64,000 nucleotides of DNA from Pseudoxanthomonas sp. SL93. Its GTDB lineage: Bacteria > Pseudomonadota > Gammaproteobacteria > Xanthomonadales > Xanthomonadaceae. Under the pieces are notes generated by a model, which did not search any database, was not told where the DNA came from, and saw nothing but the letters and a program-made list of their open reading frames with translations. The position numbers and the translations under genes were made by a program. The stretch is from the NCBI RefSeq assembly GCF_026625825.1, contig NZ_CP113065.1, positions 1,612,001 through 1,676,000 on the forward strand, read 5' to 3'. Each line of letters begins with the position of its first letter. Position 1 is the first letter of the stretch. This document shows, one piece after another, positions 36,880-47,379 of the stretch.

Positions 36880-37779
36880 TCAGTCGTCGTCGGGCCAGCG
36901 CAGCGTCGGCGTCGTGGCGGCCTTGCGTGGCAGCACCACGTCGGCGACCGCCGTCCATACCTTCAACGCATCCACCGTCGCGGCCACGTCGTGCACGCGT
37001 ACCAGGCGGGCGCCACGCTGCACGGCGATGAGATGCGCGGCGACCGAACCGGAGACGCGCTCGCTGGCGATGTCACGCCCCGTCAGCTGGCCGATGCTGC
37101 GCTTCCGCGACAGGCCCGCCAGCACCGGCACGCCGAGTTCGACAAAGCGGTCCAGCTGCGCGAGCAGCTGCAGGTTGTGCGCAGTGTCCTTGCCGAAGCC
37201 GAAGCCGGGATCGACGACGATGTGCTTCCTGGCGATCCCGGCCATCTCGGCAGCGAAGATGCGCTCGGCCAGGAAGCGGTGCACCTCGCCCACCACGTCG
37301 TCGTACTGCGGAGCGGCCTGCATCGACCTCGGTTCGCCCTGCATGTGCATCAGCACGACGGGAACGCCCAGCGAAGCAGCGGCCTCCAGCGCGCCGTCGC
37401 GCCGCAGGGCGAAGACATCGTTGATCATGCCTGCACCGGCCTGCACGGCCGCACGCATCACCTCGGGCTTGGAGGTATCGATGCTGATCGGCAGGGCGGT
37501 TTCCTTCGCCAGGCGTTCGATCACCGGGATCACCCGGCGCAACTCTTCCTCCAGCGATACCTCCTCGGCGCCTGGGCGCGTCGATTCACCGCCGATGTCG
37601 AGGATGTCCGCGCCCTCTTCGGCCAGCCTCAGGCCATGCGCGACCGCGGCTTCCAGCGTGTCATGCGCGCCGCCATCCGAAAAGGAATCGGGGGTGACGT
37701 TGACGATGCCCATGACCCGGGCACGATCGAGCTTGAGGATGCGGCCTGCGCAGTCGAGCTGGGGAACGGTGTCGAACAT
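36880..37779 (-). CDS. folP: Dihydropteroate synthase
   Basis: A 299-residue folate-pathway enzyme that joins p-aminobenzoate to the pterin. The motifs are 'MGIVNVTPDSFSDGG' (about residues 23-37), 'ILDIGGESTRPGA', 'SIDTSKPEVMRAA', 'GAGMINDVFALR' and 'VDPGFGFGKD'. The C-terminal 'VHDVAATVDAL' holds the conserved Arg-Val-His-Asp segment. Complete and of normal length apart from a short charged tail. In many genomes folP follows ftsH; here the secreted hypothetical gene at 37802 lies between. Confidence 0.96.
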   Translation of the reverse strand: MFDTVPQLDCAGRILKLDRARVMGIVNVTPDSFSDGGAHDTLEAAVAHGLRLAEEGADILDIGGESTRPGAEEVSLEEELRRVIPVIERLAKETALPISIDTSKPEVMRAAVQAGAGMINDVFALRRDGALEAAASLGVPVVLMHMQGEPRSMQAAPQYDDVVGEVHRFLAERIFAAEMAGIARKHIVVDPGFGFGKDTAHNLQLLAQLDRFVELGVPVLAGLSRKRSIGQLTGRDIASERVSGSVAAHLIAVQRGARLVRVHDVAATVDALKVWTAVADVVLPRKAATTPTLRWPDDD

Positions 37780-37801
37780 GTCGGTCTTCCTGATGCGACG
37801 A

Positions 37802-38323
37802 TCAGCGGAGATCGCCGAGCTCGCTGCCGTCGACGGGGTTGTTCAACCATGCCGCCACGTCCTTGCCGATGGCATTGACGGTCCGCTCGAGCACGGCGCA
37901 GGATCCCTTGAAACCGCCGCCGAATCCACCCCTCGAATTGCGGCGCGCCACGAACCTCGCCACCTGCTGCCCGTCGCGATACAGCGAACCTTTGACGGTG
38001 ACCGACTTGTGGTGACCCATCCAGGCATTGCCGGCGCTCTGGGCATCGTGGATCTCCATCGTCACGACCTGGCCCGACGAGGTACCCGGTGCGTCCTGGA
38101 GGTGTACCTGGTGGCCTGACTCGGCCGCGAAGCGAGCAAACGCCGCCGGCAGCTGCGTACTGATCTCGCACTCACGCTTGATGTTGCCGGCAACGATCGA
38201 ATCCTCAGCGTAAGGCACGGTCCGTTGCGCCGTGAAATCCGCAGCGTGCGCGAACGGCAGCGCGAGCAACAACCCCACCAGCAGGCCTCCCTTCCGTACC
38301 GCCTTCATCGCATTCCCCTTCAT
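37802..38323 (-). CDS. Exported hypothetical protein
   Basis: A 173-residue protein with a signal peptide (to about residue 27, 'LALPFAHAADF'). The mature part begins 'TAQRTVPYAEDSIVAGNIKREC' and contains a Gly/Arg stretch ('ARRNSRGGFGGGFKG'), with two Cys that may form a disulphide. I do not recognise a family. AAGGGG precedes the start at 38323; ATG 38308 is an alternative with its own GGGGA. Downstream of ftsH beyond a terminator, upstream of folP. Confidence 0.65.
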   Translation of the reverse strand: MKGNAMKAVRKGGLLVGLLLALPFAHAADFTAQRTVPYAEDSIVAGNIKRECEISTQLPAAFARFAAESGHQVHLQDAPGTSSGQVVTMEIHDAQSAGNAWMGHHKSVTVKGSLYRDGQQVARFVARRNSRGGFGGGFKGSCAVLERTVNAIGKDVAAWLNNPVDGSELGDLR

Positions 38324-38387
38324 GACATCCCCTTATCTCAACGCGACGCCCGTCGGCACCCCGCCTCCGGCAACGTCGTGGCCAAAA

Positions 38388-38413
38388 AAAGGCCAGACGC
38401 AAGTCTGGCCTTT
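38388..38413 (-). terminator. Rho-independent terminator after ftsH
   Basis: An 11-bp stem (38388-38398 with 38403-38413) has a four-base loop. On the minus strand it is followed by a run of seven T (plus-strand A-run 38384-38390). It lies 24 bp beyond the ftsH stop. Confidence 0.9.
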
Positions 38414-38436
38414 CGACGTCAGGCTGGCAACGCGAC

Positions 38437-40365
<1,929 letters not shown>

Positions 40366-40414
40366 CCTCATCGGCTCCAGCGTTCCTCTTTCACATTAAC
40401 CACGTTACGACACC

Positions 40415-41047
40415 TTACTTGATCTGGATGCGCTTGCCCTGGCCCAGCGCGTAGACCTCGGGCGACCGCTTGCGCGAGGCGTCCGGTTTGCGGATCGCCA
40501 CCTTGTCATATCGGCGGCGAAGCTCGCGGATGTAGTCGTCGAAGCCGGTGCCCTGGAACAGCTTGATCAGGAACGCCCCGCCCGGCTTCAGGTGGGCGTC
40601 GGCGAACTCCATCGCCAGCTCGGCCAGATGCATCATGCGCGGCTGGTCGACCGCATCCACACCACTCTTATTGGGGGCCATATCCGACAGCACAAGGTCC
40701 ACGGGCTGGCCGTTCAACATGGCTTCCAGCTGCGATAGGACGCCATCTTCCCTGAAATCCCCATGAAGGAATTCCACCCCGGCCAGCGGGGGCATCTCCA
40801 GGATGTCCATGGCCACCACCCGGCCATGGTCGCCCAGCGCCTGGCGGACGAACTGGGACCAGCCGCCCGGGGCGGCGCCCAGGTCCACGACCACCATGCC
40901 GGGCTTCAGCAGGCGGTCGCGTTCCAGCAGTTCCTCCAGCTTGTAGGCCGCCCGCGAACGCAGGCCCTCGGCCTGCGCCTTCTTCACGTAGGGGTCGGAG
41001 AAGTGTTCCTTCAGCCAGCGCTGGCTGCTTTTGCTGCGGGTGGCCAT
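40415..41047 (-). CDS. rlmE: 23S rRNA (uridine-2'-O)-methyltransferase RlmE
   Basis: A 210-residue methyltransferase that modifies U2552 of 23S rRNA, a late large-subunit assembly step. '[10 protein letters not shown]' (with the first catalytic Lys), AdoMet motif '[14 protein letters not shown]', 'SDMAPNKSG' (catalytic Asp) and 'LIKLFQG' (catalytic Lys) are all present. The start at 41047 gives the family length. Next to ftsH, as in E. coli (rrmJ-ftsH), and divergent from yhbY. Confidence 0.95.
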   Translation of the reverse strand: MATRSKSSQRWLKEHFSDPYVKKAQAEGLRSRAAYKLEELLERDRLLKPGMVVVDLGAAPGGWSQFVRQALGDHGRVVAMDILEMPPLAGVEFLHGDFREDGVLSQLEAMLNGQPVDLVLSDMAPNKSGVDAVDQPRMMHLAELAMEFADAHLKPGGAFLIKLFQGTGFDDYIRELRRRYDKVAIRKPDASRKRSPEVYALGQGKRIQIK

Positions 41048-41151
41048 GGGCGCGGAAAGGTCTCCGGGCAGCCTGCGACGCGTGCCGCCGGAGCCGATCA
41101 GGGGGGCCGCCATGATACCCTGAACACCCATTACCACCCGTACCGCACCGC

Positions 41152-41457
41152 ATGCCCCTCGCGCTGACCCCTTCCCAGACCCGTTTCCTGCGCGGCCAGG
41201 CTCACGACCTGAAAGCCCTGCTGCAGATTGGCGGCAAAGGGGTGACGCCCGCCTTCGTCGCCGAGCTGGACGAGGTGCTGGAGCACCACGAGCTGGTCAA
41301 GGTGAAGGTGGCCGGGGAAGACCGCGACGCCCGCGATGCGATGATCACCGAGCTGGCCACCCAGACGGATGCCACCCTGGTACAGCGCATCGGCCATACC
41401 GCCGTGCTGTACCGCCCCAGCAAGGAACGCAGGCAGATCGTGCTGCCGCGCGGCTGA
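41152..41457 (+). CDS. yhbY: YhbY-type CRM-domain RNA-binding protein
   Basis: A 101-residue protein made of one CRS1/YhbY (CRM) domain, with '[22 protein letters not shown]' and the GxxG loop 'IGGKG' followed by '[18 protein letters not shown]'-like helix and strands. In E. coli the protein binds pre-50S particles. Divergent from rlmE, the standard arrangement; the 104-bp gap probably holds both promoters. Confidence 0.93.
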   Translation: MPLALTPSQTRFLRGQAHDLKALLQIGGKGVTPAFVAELDEVLEHHELVKVKVAGEDRDARDAMITELATQTDATLVQRIGHTAVLYRPSKERRQIVLPRG

Positions 41458-41504
41458 GCCGGCACCGATGATGTCGGCGGCCAGCCCCACCTGACCCGAT
41501 CGCC

Positions 41505-41882
41505 ATGCAGCTGAACCACGAACTTCCCGACTACGCCTTCTCGCTTCGCGGCGCCGATGGCCACACGGCACGCGTGAACGACCGCGTGCTGACCACCAGC
41601 TTCATCCTCTCACCCCAGCAGCTGCAGGAAGGCTGGCCGGTGCAGGACAGCGCGGCGCTGGAGCCGGCCGACATGGATGCCCTGCTGGCCTTGCAGCCTG
41701 AGGTCATCCTGCTGGGCACGGGCGAACGCCAGGTCTTCCCGCCCGCCGCAGTGATGGCCGCCTGCCTCAGGCAAGGGGTCGGACTGGAAGTGATGACCAA
41801 TGCCGCGGCCGCGCGCACCTTCAACATCCTCGCCGGCGAAGCCCGCCGCGTGGTGGCGGGCTTCCTGCTGTCCCCTGCATGA
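41505..41882 (+). CDS. Mth938-like domain protein
   Basis: A 125-residue protein of the Mth938/NDUFAF3-like family. A beta-rich start ('TTSFILSPQQLQEGWPV') is followed by 'PEVILLGTGERQVFPP' and 'GVGLEVMTNAAAARTFNILAGEARRVVAGF', the family's hallmark C-terminal half. Bacterial members are uncharacterised; the mitochondrial homologue helps assemble complex I. The stop overlaps the next start by ATGA. Confidence 0.85.
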   Translation: MQLNHELPDYAFSLRGADGHTARVNDRVLTTSFILSPQQLQEGWPVQDSAALEPADMDALLALQPEVILLGTGERQVFPPAAVMAACLRQGVGLEVMTNAAAARTFNILAGEARRVVAGFLLSPA

Positions 41883-42490
41883 GGCACGGCCTGGCAGGCT
41901 GCCTGCTGGCGCTGTCGTGCCTCATGCTGCCGGGCTGCCAACCGCCGCCCGCGGATGAGATGCAACGTTTCCAGGCATGGCGGACCGGCGGCAACGCCAC
42001 CGGCTCGGCGACCTATCAACGACTGCTGGATGCAAACGGTGTGGGCGAAGTGATGCCGCTGCATGTCCTGCTGCGCTCCAGCCGGCGGTGGCGGTCCTGC
42101 TCGGCGCCTGAATTCAGCCTGCCACCGCCGCACCGACGGGCAGCGATCGTATCGACGCTGCGCGTGGTGGACCGGCTGCAGCAGTTGGGGATCGTGCGGG
42201 CCGATCAGGCCAGGTCGGGCTACCGCGACGACGCGCTCAACCAGTGTTCGGGCGGCAGCACGCGCAGCCGTCATGTGCTCAACAACGCCCTCGATTTCGA
42301 TCTGCCCGAGGAGGGGGACCGTGTGGTGCAGCTGTGCCGTTTCTGGCGCACGCAAGGCCCGTCGCTCGACATGGGGCTGGGTTTCTACACGCCCACCCGC
42401 ATCCACATCGACACATCGGGATTCCGCACCTGGGGCCGCGATCACCGTCGTGGCACCTCGCTGTGCATGGCACGCGCTCAGTCGGGCTGA
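41879..42490 (+). CDS. M15-type D-Ala-D-Ala carboxypeptidase-like lipoprotein
   Basis: A 203-residue lipoprotein with the lipobox 'LPGC' (about residues 17-20). The zinc-peptidase core is of the M15A type: 'SGYRDDALN', 'SRHVLNNALDFD' (first His and Asp ligands), and 'GLGFYTPTRIHIDTSG' (third ligand His). It may trim peptidoglycan cross-bridges at the outer membrane. The 3' end overlaps the convergent endonuclease-family gene by 13 bp. Translationally coupled to the Mth938-like gene. Confidence 0.8.
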   Translation: MRHGLAGCLLALSCLMLPGCQPPPADEMQRFQAWRTGGNATGSATYQRLLDANGVGEVMPLHVLLRSSRRWRSCSAPEFSLPPPHRRAAIVSTLRVVDRLQQLGIVRADQARSGYRDDALNQCSGGSTRSRHVLNNALDFDLPEEGDRVVQLCRFWRTQGPSLDMGLGFYTPTRIHIDTSGFRTWGRDHRRGTSLCMARAQSG

Positions 42491-43326
42491 CGTTCCAGCT
42501 TGACCCACACGCCGTAGTGGTCGGAGGGCCAGGCGCCCGTCGCATCGCGCTGATCGAGGATGATCCGCGCGTCGACGACGCGGTATGCGTCGCGCTGGAC
42601 CAGCACGTGGTCGATGCGCGTGGCCGGATGGCCGAGGTGGGTGTTCAGCGTGGTGTGGGCGGCCGTTTCCACGTCCACGCCCGGATGCGCGTCGGCGTAG
42701 GCATCGGCAAAGCGCAGCAGCAGGGGTTCCAGTTCCGGCGTGGTGGCCGCCGTATTGAAATCGCCTGCGATGACGACGGGCACGTCCTCCTGCGTCGAGC
42801 GCATGAACGCCTGCAGGCTGGCGATCTGTCGGGCGCGGATGGCGCCGCCTTCCGGTGTGTAGTGCAGGTGCGTCGCGTAGAGATTCACCGGCCTTCCCGC
42901 AATCGTCGTGCGTACCCAGCCCGCATTGCGATAGTCGTCAAGTGGCTGCAGTTTCGTTTCGCGGGTCTGCTCCACCGGCGTGCGCGTCAGGATGGCGTTG
43001 CCGTAGCGACGCGCCTGCGCCGGGGGATCGGCCGAGAAGAAGCGGTATTCGTACCCCAGTCGCTGCGCGAGCGCGCCGGCCTGGTTCGGCAGCGCCACAT
43101 CCTGCAGTACTTCCTGCAGCACGATGACATCCGGTTTCAACGCGGCCAGTTCCGCCACGATAAGGTCCTGCCGGTGCGACCAGTCCTGCTTGTCGTGCCA
43201 CAGGTTGAGCGTGACCAGCGTCAGCGTGTCGGGGGGGGCTGCGCGCTTCGCCGTCGATGGTACGCAACCGACGAGCATGGCCGCCGCCAACAGGACGCAG
43301 GTGGCAGGCAAGAGGCGCAGCCTCAT
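42478..43326 (-). CDS. Endonuclease/exonuclease/phosphatase family lipoprotein
   Basis: A 282-residue exported protein with the lipobox 'LVGC' (about residues 18-21). The EEP fold motifs are 'LVTLNLWHDK', 'VIVLQEV' (metal-binding Glu), 'NLYATHLHY', 'VIAGDFNTAA' and 'WPSDHYGVWVKL'. Members in the envelope include sphingomyelinase- or DNase-like hydrolases; the substrate is not evident. It follows nlpD in the same direction after 20 bp. Confidence 0.85.
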   Translation of the reverse strand: MRLRLLPATCVLLAAAMLVGCVPSTAKRAAPPDTLTLVTLNLWHDKQDWSHRQDLIVAELAALKPDVIVLQEVLQDVALPNQAGALAQRLGYEYRFFSADPPAQARRYGNAILTRTPVEQTRETKLQPLDDYRNAGWVRTTIAGRPVNLYATHLHYTPEGGAIRARQIASLQAFMRSTQEDVPVVIAGDFNTAATTPELEPLLLRFADAYADAHPGVDVETAAHTTLNTHLGHPATRIDHVLVQRDAYRVVDARIILDQRDATGAWPSDHYGVWVKLERQPD

Positions 43327-43346
43327 GAGATACAGGCCCCGACGCT

Positions 43347-44165
43347 TCAGCGCTTGGGCAGGTAGAGCATCGGATCCACCGGCTTGCCGTTGTAGCGGAT
43401 CTCGAAGTGCAGCATTTCTCGCGCCGCGCCACTGCTGCCCATTTCCGCGATCTGCTGGCCGGCCTTCACGTTCTGGCCTTCGTTGACCAGCCGCTTGCGG
43501 TTGTGGCCGTAGGCGGAAAGCCAGGCTTCGCTGTGCTTGATGATGACCAGTTCGCCATAGCCGACCAGCCCGGCGCCGGAATACACCACCACGCCATCGG
43601 CTGCCGCACGCACGGCCTGGCCGCTGCTGCCCGCGATATCGATGCCCTGCTTGGTGGCATCGCCGGCCGTGAAACGCCCGATGATGTGGCCTTCGGCAGG
43701 CCAGCGCCAGGCGAAGCCGCTGCTCGCCGGATTCTGTATCACGGGGGGCCGCGTCACTGTGGCCGGCGGCGGTACCGGGCGCGGGGTGGTCGTGGCGGCG
43801 GGCGGACGGGGGGTCGTGGTTCCGCTGGTGGACGCACGCCCGCTTCCCGGATACAGCTTCAAGATCTGGCCGGGATAGATGGTGTACGGCGCTGCGATGC
43901 CGTTCCAGCTGGCCAGGTCGCGCTGGTCGATACCGTTGCGGAATGCGATCCCGTACAGCGTGTCGCCGCGCTGCACACGCACGGTCTGCCCGGGCTTGGG
44001 CTGCGATGCGGTCCGGGAGGGCGTCGAGGACGTTTCGCGCACGACGGTGCTCGAGCAGGCGGCCAGCGCCAGCCAGATCGTGGCGATGACAAGGACGCGG
44101 AACGATGTCTTCGTTCCAGAACGAAGGGTCGTGGCCAGGCGCGTCGTCGTGTTTTCCAGATCCAT
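43347..44165 (-). CDS. nlpD: NlpD-like amidase activator (LysM plus degenerate M23)
   Basis: A 272-residue outer-membrane lipoprotein (lipobox 'LAAC'). It has a LysM domain ('VQRGDTLYGIAFRNG' to 'YPGQILKLYPG'), a Pro/Thr linker and an M23 domain. The M23 zinc ligands are lost: 'KQGIDIA' replaces HxGIDxA and 'MLHFEIR' replaces HLHFEIR, as in E. coli NlpD, which activates the cell-separation amidase AmiC. The start at ATG 44165 has AGGA upstream; a TTG at 44183 is possible. rpoS, which follows nlpD in many gammaproteobacteria, is not here. Confidence 0.9.
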   Translation of the reverse strand: MDLENTTTRLATTLRSGTKTSFRVLVIATIWLALAACSSTVVRETSSTPSRTASQPKPGQTVRVQRGDTLYGIAFRNGIDQRDLASWNGIAAPYTIYPGQILKLYPGSGRASTSGTTTPRPPAATTTPRPVPPPATVTRPPVIQNPASSGFAWRWPAEGHIIGRFTAGDATKQGIDIAGSSGQAVRAAADGVVVYSGAGLVGYGELVIIKHSEAWLSAYGHNRKRLVNEGQNVKAGQQIAEMGSSGAAREMLHFEIRYNGKPVDPMLYLPKR

Positions 44166-44179
44166 CCTATTCCTGTTGT

Positions 44180-44830
44180 TCAACTCGTGAAGCGCTGGAA
44201 CAGTTCATGTGCCGCCACCCCACCGCCCCCGATGAGGACACCGAAGTAGATCATCGTACCGATGTTGGACAGGTGCCCCAGCAGCACCGCGCCGCCATCG
44301 CGCTGGATGAAACCGATCGCATAGAGCAGCAGCGCCAAGGCTGGCAGGGTGTTGCTGAACGGCACGAATCCAAACGGCGCCATCAGCAGCAGCGCCGCCA
44401 GGATGAAGGCCAGATTGTTGAAGACATCCTGCGCACGGCCGTCGACGAAGACACGCAAGCGATGCGGGCGGCTGATCCTTTCGAGGCGACGCACCCACGT
44501 CATGCCGGCCTTCAAACCGGGACGCAGGCGGTCTGCCGGCAGTGCGCGCGCCTTGAGGCGCTGTGGCAACCACAGCGGACGGCCGATCAGACGGCTGATG
44601 CCCACCAGCAGGATGGCGGCGCCGAACACCGTGCTGACCCCGGGAATCGACACCGGGATCAGGAACACCAGCGTCAGCAGGATGGTGAGCAGCAACAGGC
44701 CTTCATCGCTGAAAACGTCCAGCAGTTCGCCCAGGCTCAGATGGTCTTCCGGCAGGCGGTCGATGATGTCGGCCAGCTGCTCGCCCAGTGACGTGCCGTT
44801 GCCGGTTGTTTCGCTGTGTGCAGACGTCAT
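44180..44830 (-). CDS. ExoD-family membrane protein
   Basis: A 216-residue inner-membrane protein of the exopolysaccharide synthesis ExoD family. The N-terminal soluble segment is 'LADIIDRLPEDHLSLGELLDVF'. Four or five helices follow, including 'GLLLLTILLTLVFLIPVSIPGVSTVFG' (in part) and 'FNNLAFILAALLLMAPFGFVPFSNTLPALALLL' (in part). Rhizobial ExoD affects exopolysaccharide; the role here is unknown. It sits between pcm and nlpD and its end meets the nlpD start region. Confidence 0.83.
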   Translation of the reverse strand: MTSAHSETTGNGTSLGEQLADIIDRLPEDHLSLGELLDVFSDEGLLLLTILLTLVFLIPVSIPGVSTVFGAAILLVGISRLIGRPLWLPQRLKARALPADRLRPGLKAGMTWVRRLERISRPHRLRVFVDGRAQDVFNNLAFILAALLLMAPFGFVPFSNTLPALALLLYAIGFIQRDGGAVLLGHLSNIGTMIYFGVLIGGGGVAAHELFQRFTS

Positions 44831-44835
44831 CCGGC

Positions 44836-45528
44836 TCAGTCCAGCGTGCCGGCAAGCAACGGCACGAACACCACCGGTGCCAGCGTGGTTTCATCAATCC
44901 CGCCATCCTCGCGCTTGACCAGGCGCACCAGCGACTGCGAGCCGCTGCCGCCGACCGGCGCAACCAGTTGGCCGCCCACCGCGAGTTGTTCGATCAGCGC
45001 CTGCACCAGCGCGGGCGCCGCGGCCGTCACGATGATGCCGTCGTAGGGGCCGTGCTCCGCCCAGCCGATGCGGCCGTCGTCGTGCTTGCTGCGCACGTTC
45101 ATGCCCAACTGGCGCAAGCGCTTGCGCGCCTGCCGCAGCAGGTCACCGATGCGTTCCACCGTGTAGACCTCCAGGCCCAGCGCGGCAAGCACCGCGGCCT
45201 GGTAACCGGAACCGGTGCCGATCTCCAGCACCTTCTTCGGCGCATTCTCCAGCAGGACCTCGGTCATGCGGGCCACGACCCACGGCTGCGAAATGGTCTG
45301 GCTGTGGCCGATGGGCAGCGCGGTGTCTTCGTAAGCCCGCGTCGCCAGCGCCTCATCGACGAACAGATGGCGCGGCAGCATGCGGATGGCGTTCAGCACG
45401 CGCTCGTCAGCGATGCCCGCGCTGTTGGCGGTGCCCTCGCGCAGGCGTTCGACCAGGCGGTCGCGCACGCGCTGCGAGGTCATGCCCATGCCGACGGCTT
45501 CGGGTTGCAGGCGCAGGCGTGGCGTCAC
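44836..45528 (-). CDS. pcm: Protein-L-isoaspartate O-methyltransferase
   Basis: A 230-residue repair enzyme that methylates isoaspartyl residues. The motifs are '[20 protein letters not shown]', AdoMet motif I '[19 protein letters not shown]', '[23 protein letters not shown]' (in part) and 'LVAPVGG'. The start is read as GTG 45528 because it overlaps the surE stop as GTGA, and '[20 protein letters not shown]' is the N-terminus seen in xanthomonad relatives. The surE-pcm pair is standard. Confidence 0.94.
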   Translation of the reverse strand: MTPRLRLQPEAVGMGMTSQRVRDRLVERLREGTANSAGIADERVLNAIRMLPRHLFVDEALATRAYEDTALPIGHSQTISQPWVVARMTEVLLENAPKKVLEIGTGSGYQAAVLAALGLEVYTVERIGDLLRQARKRLRQLGMNVRSKHDDGRIGWAEHGPYDGIIVTAAAPALVQALIEQLAVGGQLVAPVGGSGSQSLVRLVKREDGGIDETTLAPVVFVPLLAGTLD

Positions 45529-46304
45529 GCCGACGTCTCCAGTGCCGCGGTCAGGCCGCCGACCCAGCTGGCGACCTTTTCCAGCGCCTGGTAGCGCGTC
45601 AGGTCGACATGGATGGGCGTGATGGAAATATTCCCCGTGCGCACGGCATGGAAGTCGGTGCCGGCCCCCGCATCCTGTTCGCGTCCCGCGGGACCGATCC
45701 AGTACACCGTGCGCCCGCGCGGATCCGGTTGCGGCACACAGGGTTCGGAGCGGTGGCGATTGCCGAGGCGGGTGACCTCGAATCCCTTCACGTCGGCCCA
45801 CGCCAGGTCAGGCACGTTGACATTGAGGATGGTATCGGCGGGCAGCGGATCGGACTTGAGTCGCGCCACGATCTCCACCGCGGCGCGCGCGGCGGTCTCG
45901 AAGTGCTTCGGCTCATGGTTGTGCGTGACCAGCGACATCGCCACGGCGGGCAGGCCCAGGAAGCGTCCTTCCATCGCCGCCGAGACGGTGCCGGAATAGA
46001 TCACGTCATCGCCCAGGTTGGCGGAGTTGTTGATGCCCGACACCACGATGTCCGGTTCGAAATCCAGCATCCCGGTCAGCGCCAGGTGCACGCAGTCGGT
46101 CGGCGTGCCGGCGATGCTGCACGTGTAGTGGTCGATGCGCTTGAGGCGGATGGGCAGGTCCAGCGTCAGCGAGTTGCTGGCTCCGGAACGATCGCGATCG
46201 GGCGCCACCACGTAGACCTCATGGCCGGCGGCCCGCAGGCCCTCCGCCAGGATTCGGATGCCGGGGGCGTCAACGCCGTCGTCGTTGCTGACCAGTACGC
46301 GCAT
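45525..46304 (-). CDS. surE: 5'/3'-nucleotidase SurE
   Basis: A 259-residue survival-linked phosphatase acting on nucleoside monophosphates and short polyphosphates. The N-terminal 'VLVSNDDG' with the metal-binding Asp pair, '[17 protein letters not shown]', '[11 protein letters not shown]' and '[20 protein letters not shown]' (in part) are diagnostic. The start at 46304 has GAGGA upstream. Couples into pcm through GTGA. Confidence 0.96.
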   Translation of the reverse strand: MRVLVSNDDGVDAPGIRILAEGLRAAGHEVYVVAPDRDRSGASNSLTLDLPIRLKRIDHYTCSIAGTPTDCVHLALTGMLDFEPDIVVSGINNSANLGDDVIYSGTVSAAMEGRFLGLPAVAMSLVTHNHEPKHFETAARAAVEIVARLKSDPLPADTILNVNVPDLAWADVKGFEVTRLGNRHRSEPCVPQPDPRGRTVYWIGPAGREQDAGAGTDFHAVRTGNISITPIHVDLTRYQALEKVASWVGGLTAALETSA

Positions 46305-46426
46305 GGGATTCCTCGAAAACAGCCCCATGATACCGGAAGCGCGCAACGCCCCGCCAACGCAAGGGTCCATCCACGCCTTGCCTTGCCGTGCTTGCGTCGC
46401 ACGGCAATGCCGCTACGCTGTGATGC

Positions 46427-46975
46427 ATGTCCCGCCCCGCCGCCCCGGATGATGACGATGCCGCGCTGTTCCGCGAGGCCATCGGCGATGTCAGGCGGAT
46501 CGACGACGCGCCACTGCCGCCACGCAAGGCACCGCCCAAGCCCGCTGCGCGCATGGCCGAGCGCGATGAGCGGGATGCACGCAGCGAATTCCAGCGTGGC
46601 CTGGACGAAACCGCCCTGCTGTCGGCCGGCGACACGCTCAGCCATCGCCGCGACACGCTGCCGCCACGCATCTTCCAGCGGTTGAAGCGCGGCCAGTTTT
46701 CCGTGCAGGACGAGCTTGACCTGCACGGGGCCACGGCCTTGCAGGCCGAAGGGCTGCTGCGCCAGTTCCTGGCGGATGCCCACGACCACGACTACGGCTG
46801 CGTGCGCATCATCCATGGCAAGGGCCAGCGCTCGGACCGCGATGCGCCGGTCCTGAAGAACACGGTGGACCGGCTGTTGCGACAGCGCGGCGATGTGCTG
46901 GCGTTCCACTCCGCGCCACCGGCACAGGGCGGTACCGGCGCGGTGCTGGTGCTGCTGGCACGGCCACGTGGCTGA
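46427..46975 (+). CDS. Smr domain protein
   Basis: A 182-residue protein. A charged helical N-terminus is followed by a Smr domain (about residues 95-180) with 'ELDLHG' and 'VRIIHGKGQRS'. These are the DxHG and HGKG elements of the MutS2-type nicking or RNase domain. E. coli SmrB of this size cleaves mRNA at collided ribosomes, a plausible role here. Divergent from surE. Confidence 0.88.
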   Translation: MSRPAAPDDDDAALFREAIGDVRRIDDAPLPPRKAPPKPAARMAERDERDARSEFQRGLDETALLSAGDTLSHRRDTLPPRIFQRLKRGQFSVQDELDLHGATALQAEGLLRQFLADAHDHDYGCVRIIHGKGQRSDRDAPVLKNTVDRLLRQRGDVLAFHSAPPAQGGTGAVLVLLARPRG

Positions 46976-46988
46976 GCCCGAGAAAACA

Positions 46989-47020
46989 AAGGCCCCACTT
47001 CCAGTACGGAAGGGGGCCTT
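46989..47020 (-). terminator. Terminator between smr and the small lipoprotein gene
   Basis: An interrupted stem (GGCCCC arm at 46991-46996 pairing with GGGGCC at 47013-47018, with an inner CTTCC/GGAAG pairing) lies between converging genes. On the minus strand it is followed by TTTGTTTT. Confidence 0.65.
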
Positions 47021-47045
47021 GCGGTGCGTGATGATCCCGCGCGAC

Positions 47046-47264
47046 TTACTTGGACGCCTTGGCCGGCAGGTTCGGCGGATTCACCCAGGTCACGTCGATG
47101 CCCCGGCGCCGGGCGATGCGCTCGACATAGGCCATGTATTCCTGTTCCGGCGTCATTTCCTTCTGCACGGCAGGCTGGGTGGAGGTCAGTTCATGGGTGC
47201 CGGCGCAGGCACACAGCAGCGTCGCGGCGAATGCAACAAGCGTGAGGCGGAACGGGACTTTCAT
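47046..47264 (-). CDS. Small lipoprotein
   Basis: A 72-residue lipoprotein with a signal peptide ending 'LLCAC-AG' (about residues 17-21). The mature 52 residues contain a charged helix ('TPEQEYMAYVERIARRRGIDV') and end 'NPPNLPAKASK'. The start at 47264 has GGAGG spaced six bases. Small lipoproteins of this kind are common in Xanthomonadaceae; function unknown. Confidence 0.7.
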   Translation of the reverse strand: MKVPFRLTLVAFAATLLCACAGTHELTSTQPAVQKEMTPEQEYMAYVERIARRRGIDVTWVNPPNLPAKASK

Positions 47265-47379
47265 GGCGAGCCCTCCAGCGTGGTCGGGTTGAAATCCTGC
47301 GTGCCAGTGCCGCCCTCTCCCGGCCAACACTGGCGCTCACCTCCGCTTATACGCCGGCCGTCATGGCCTTCCAGTGCCG

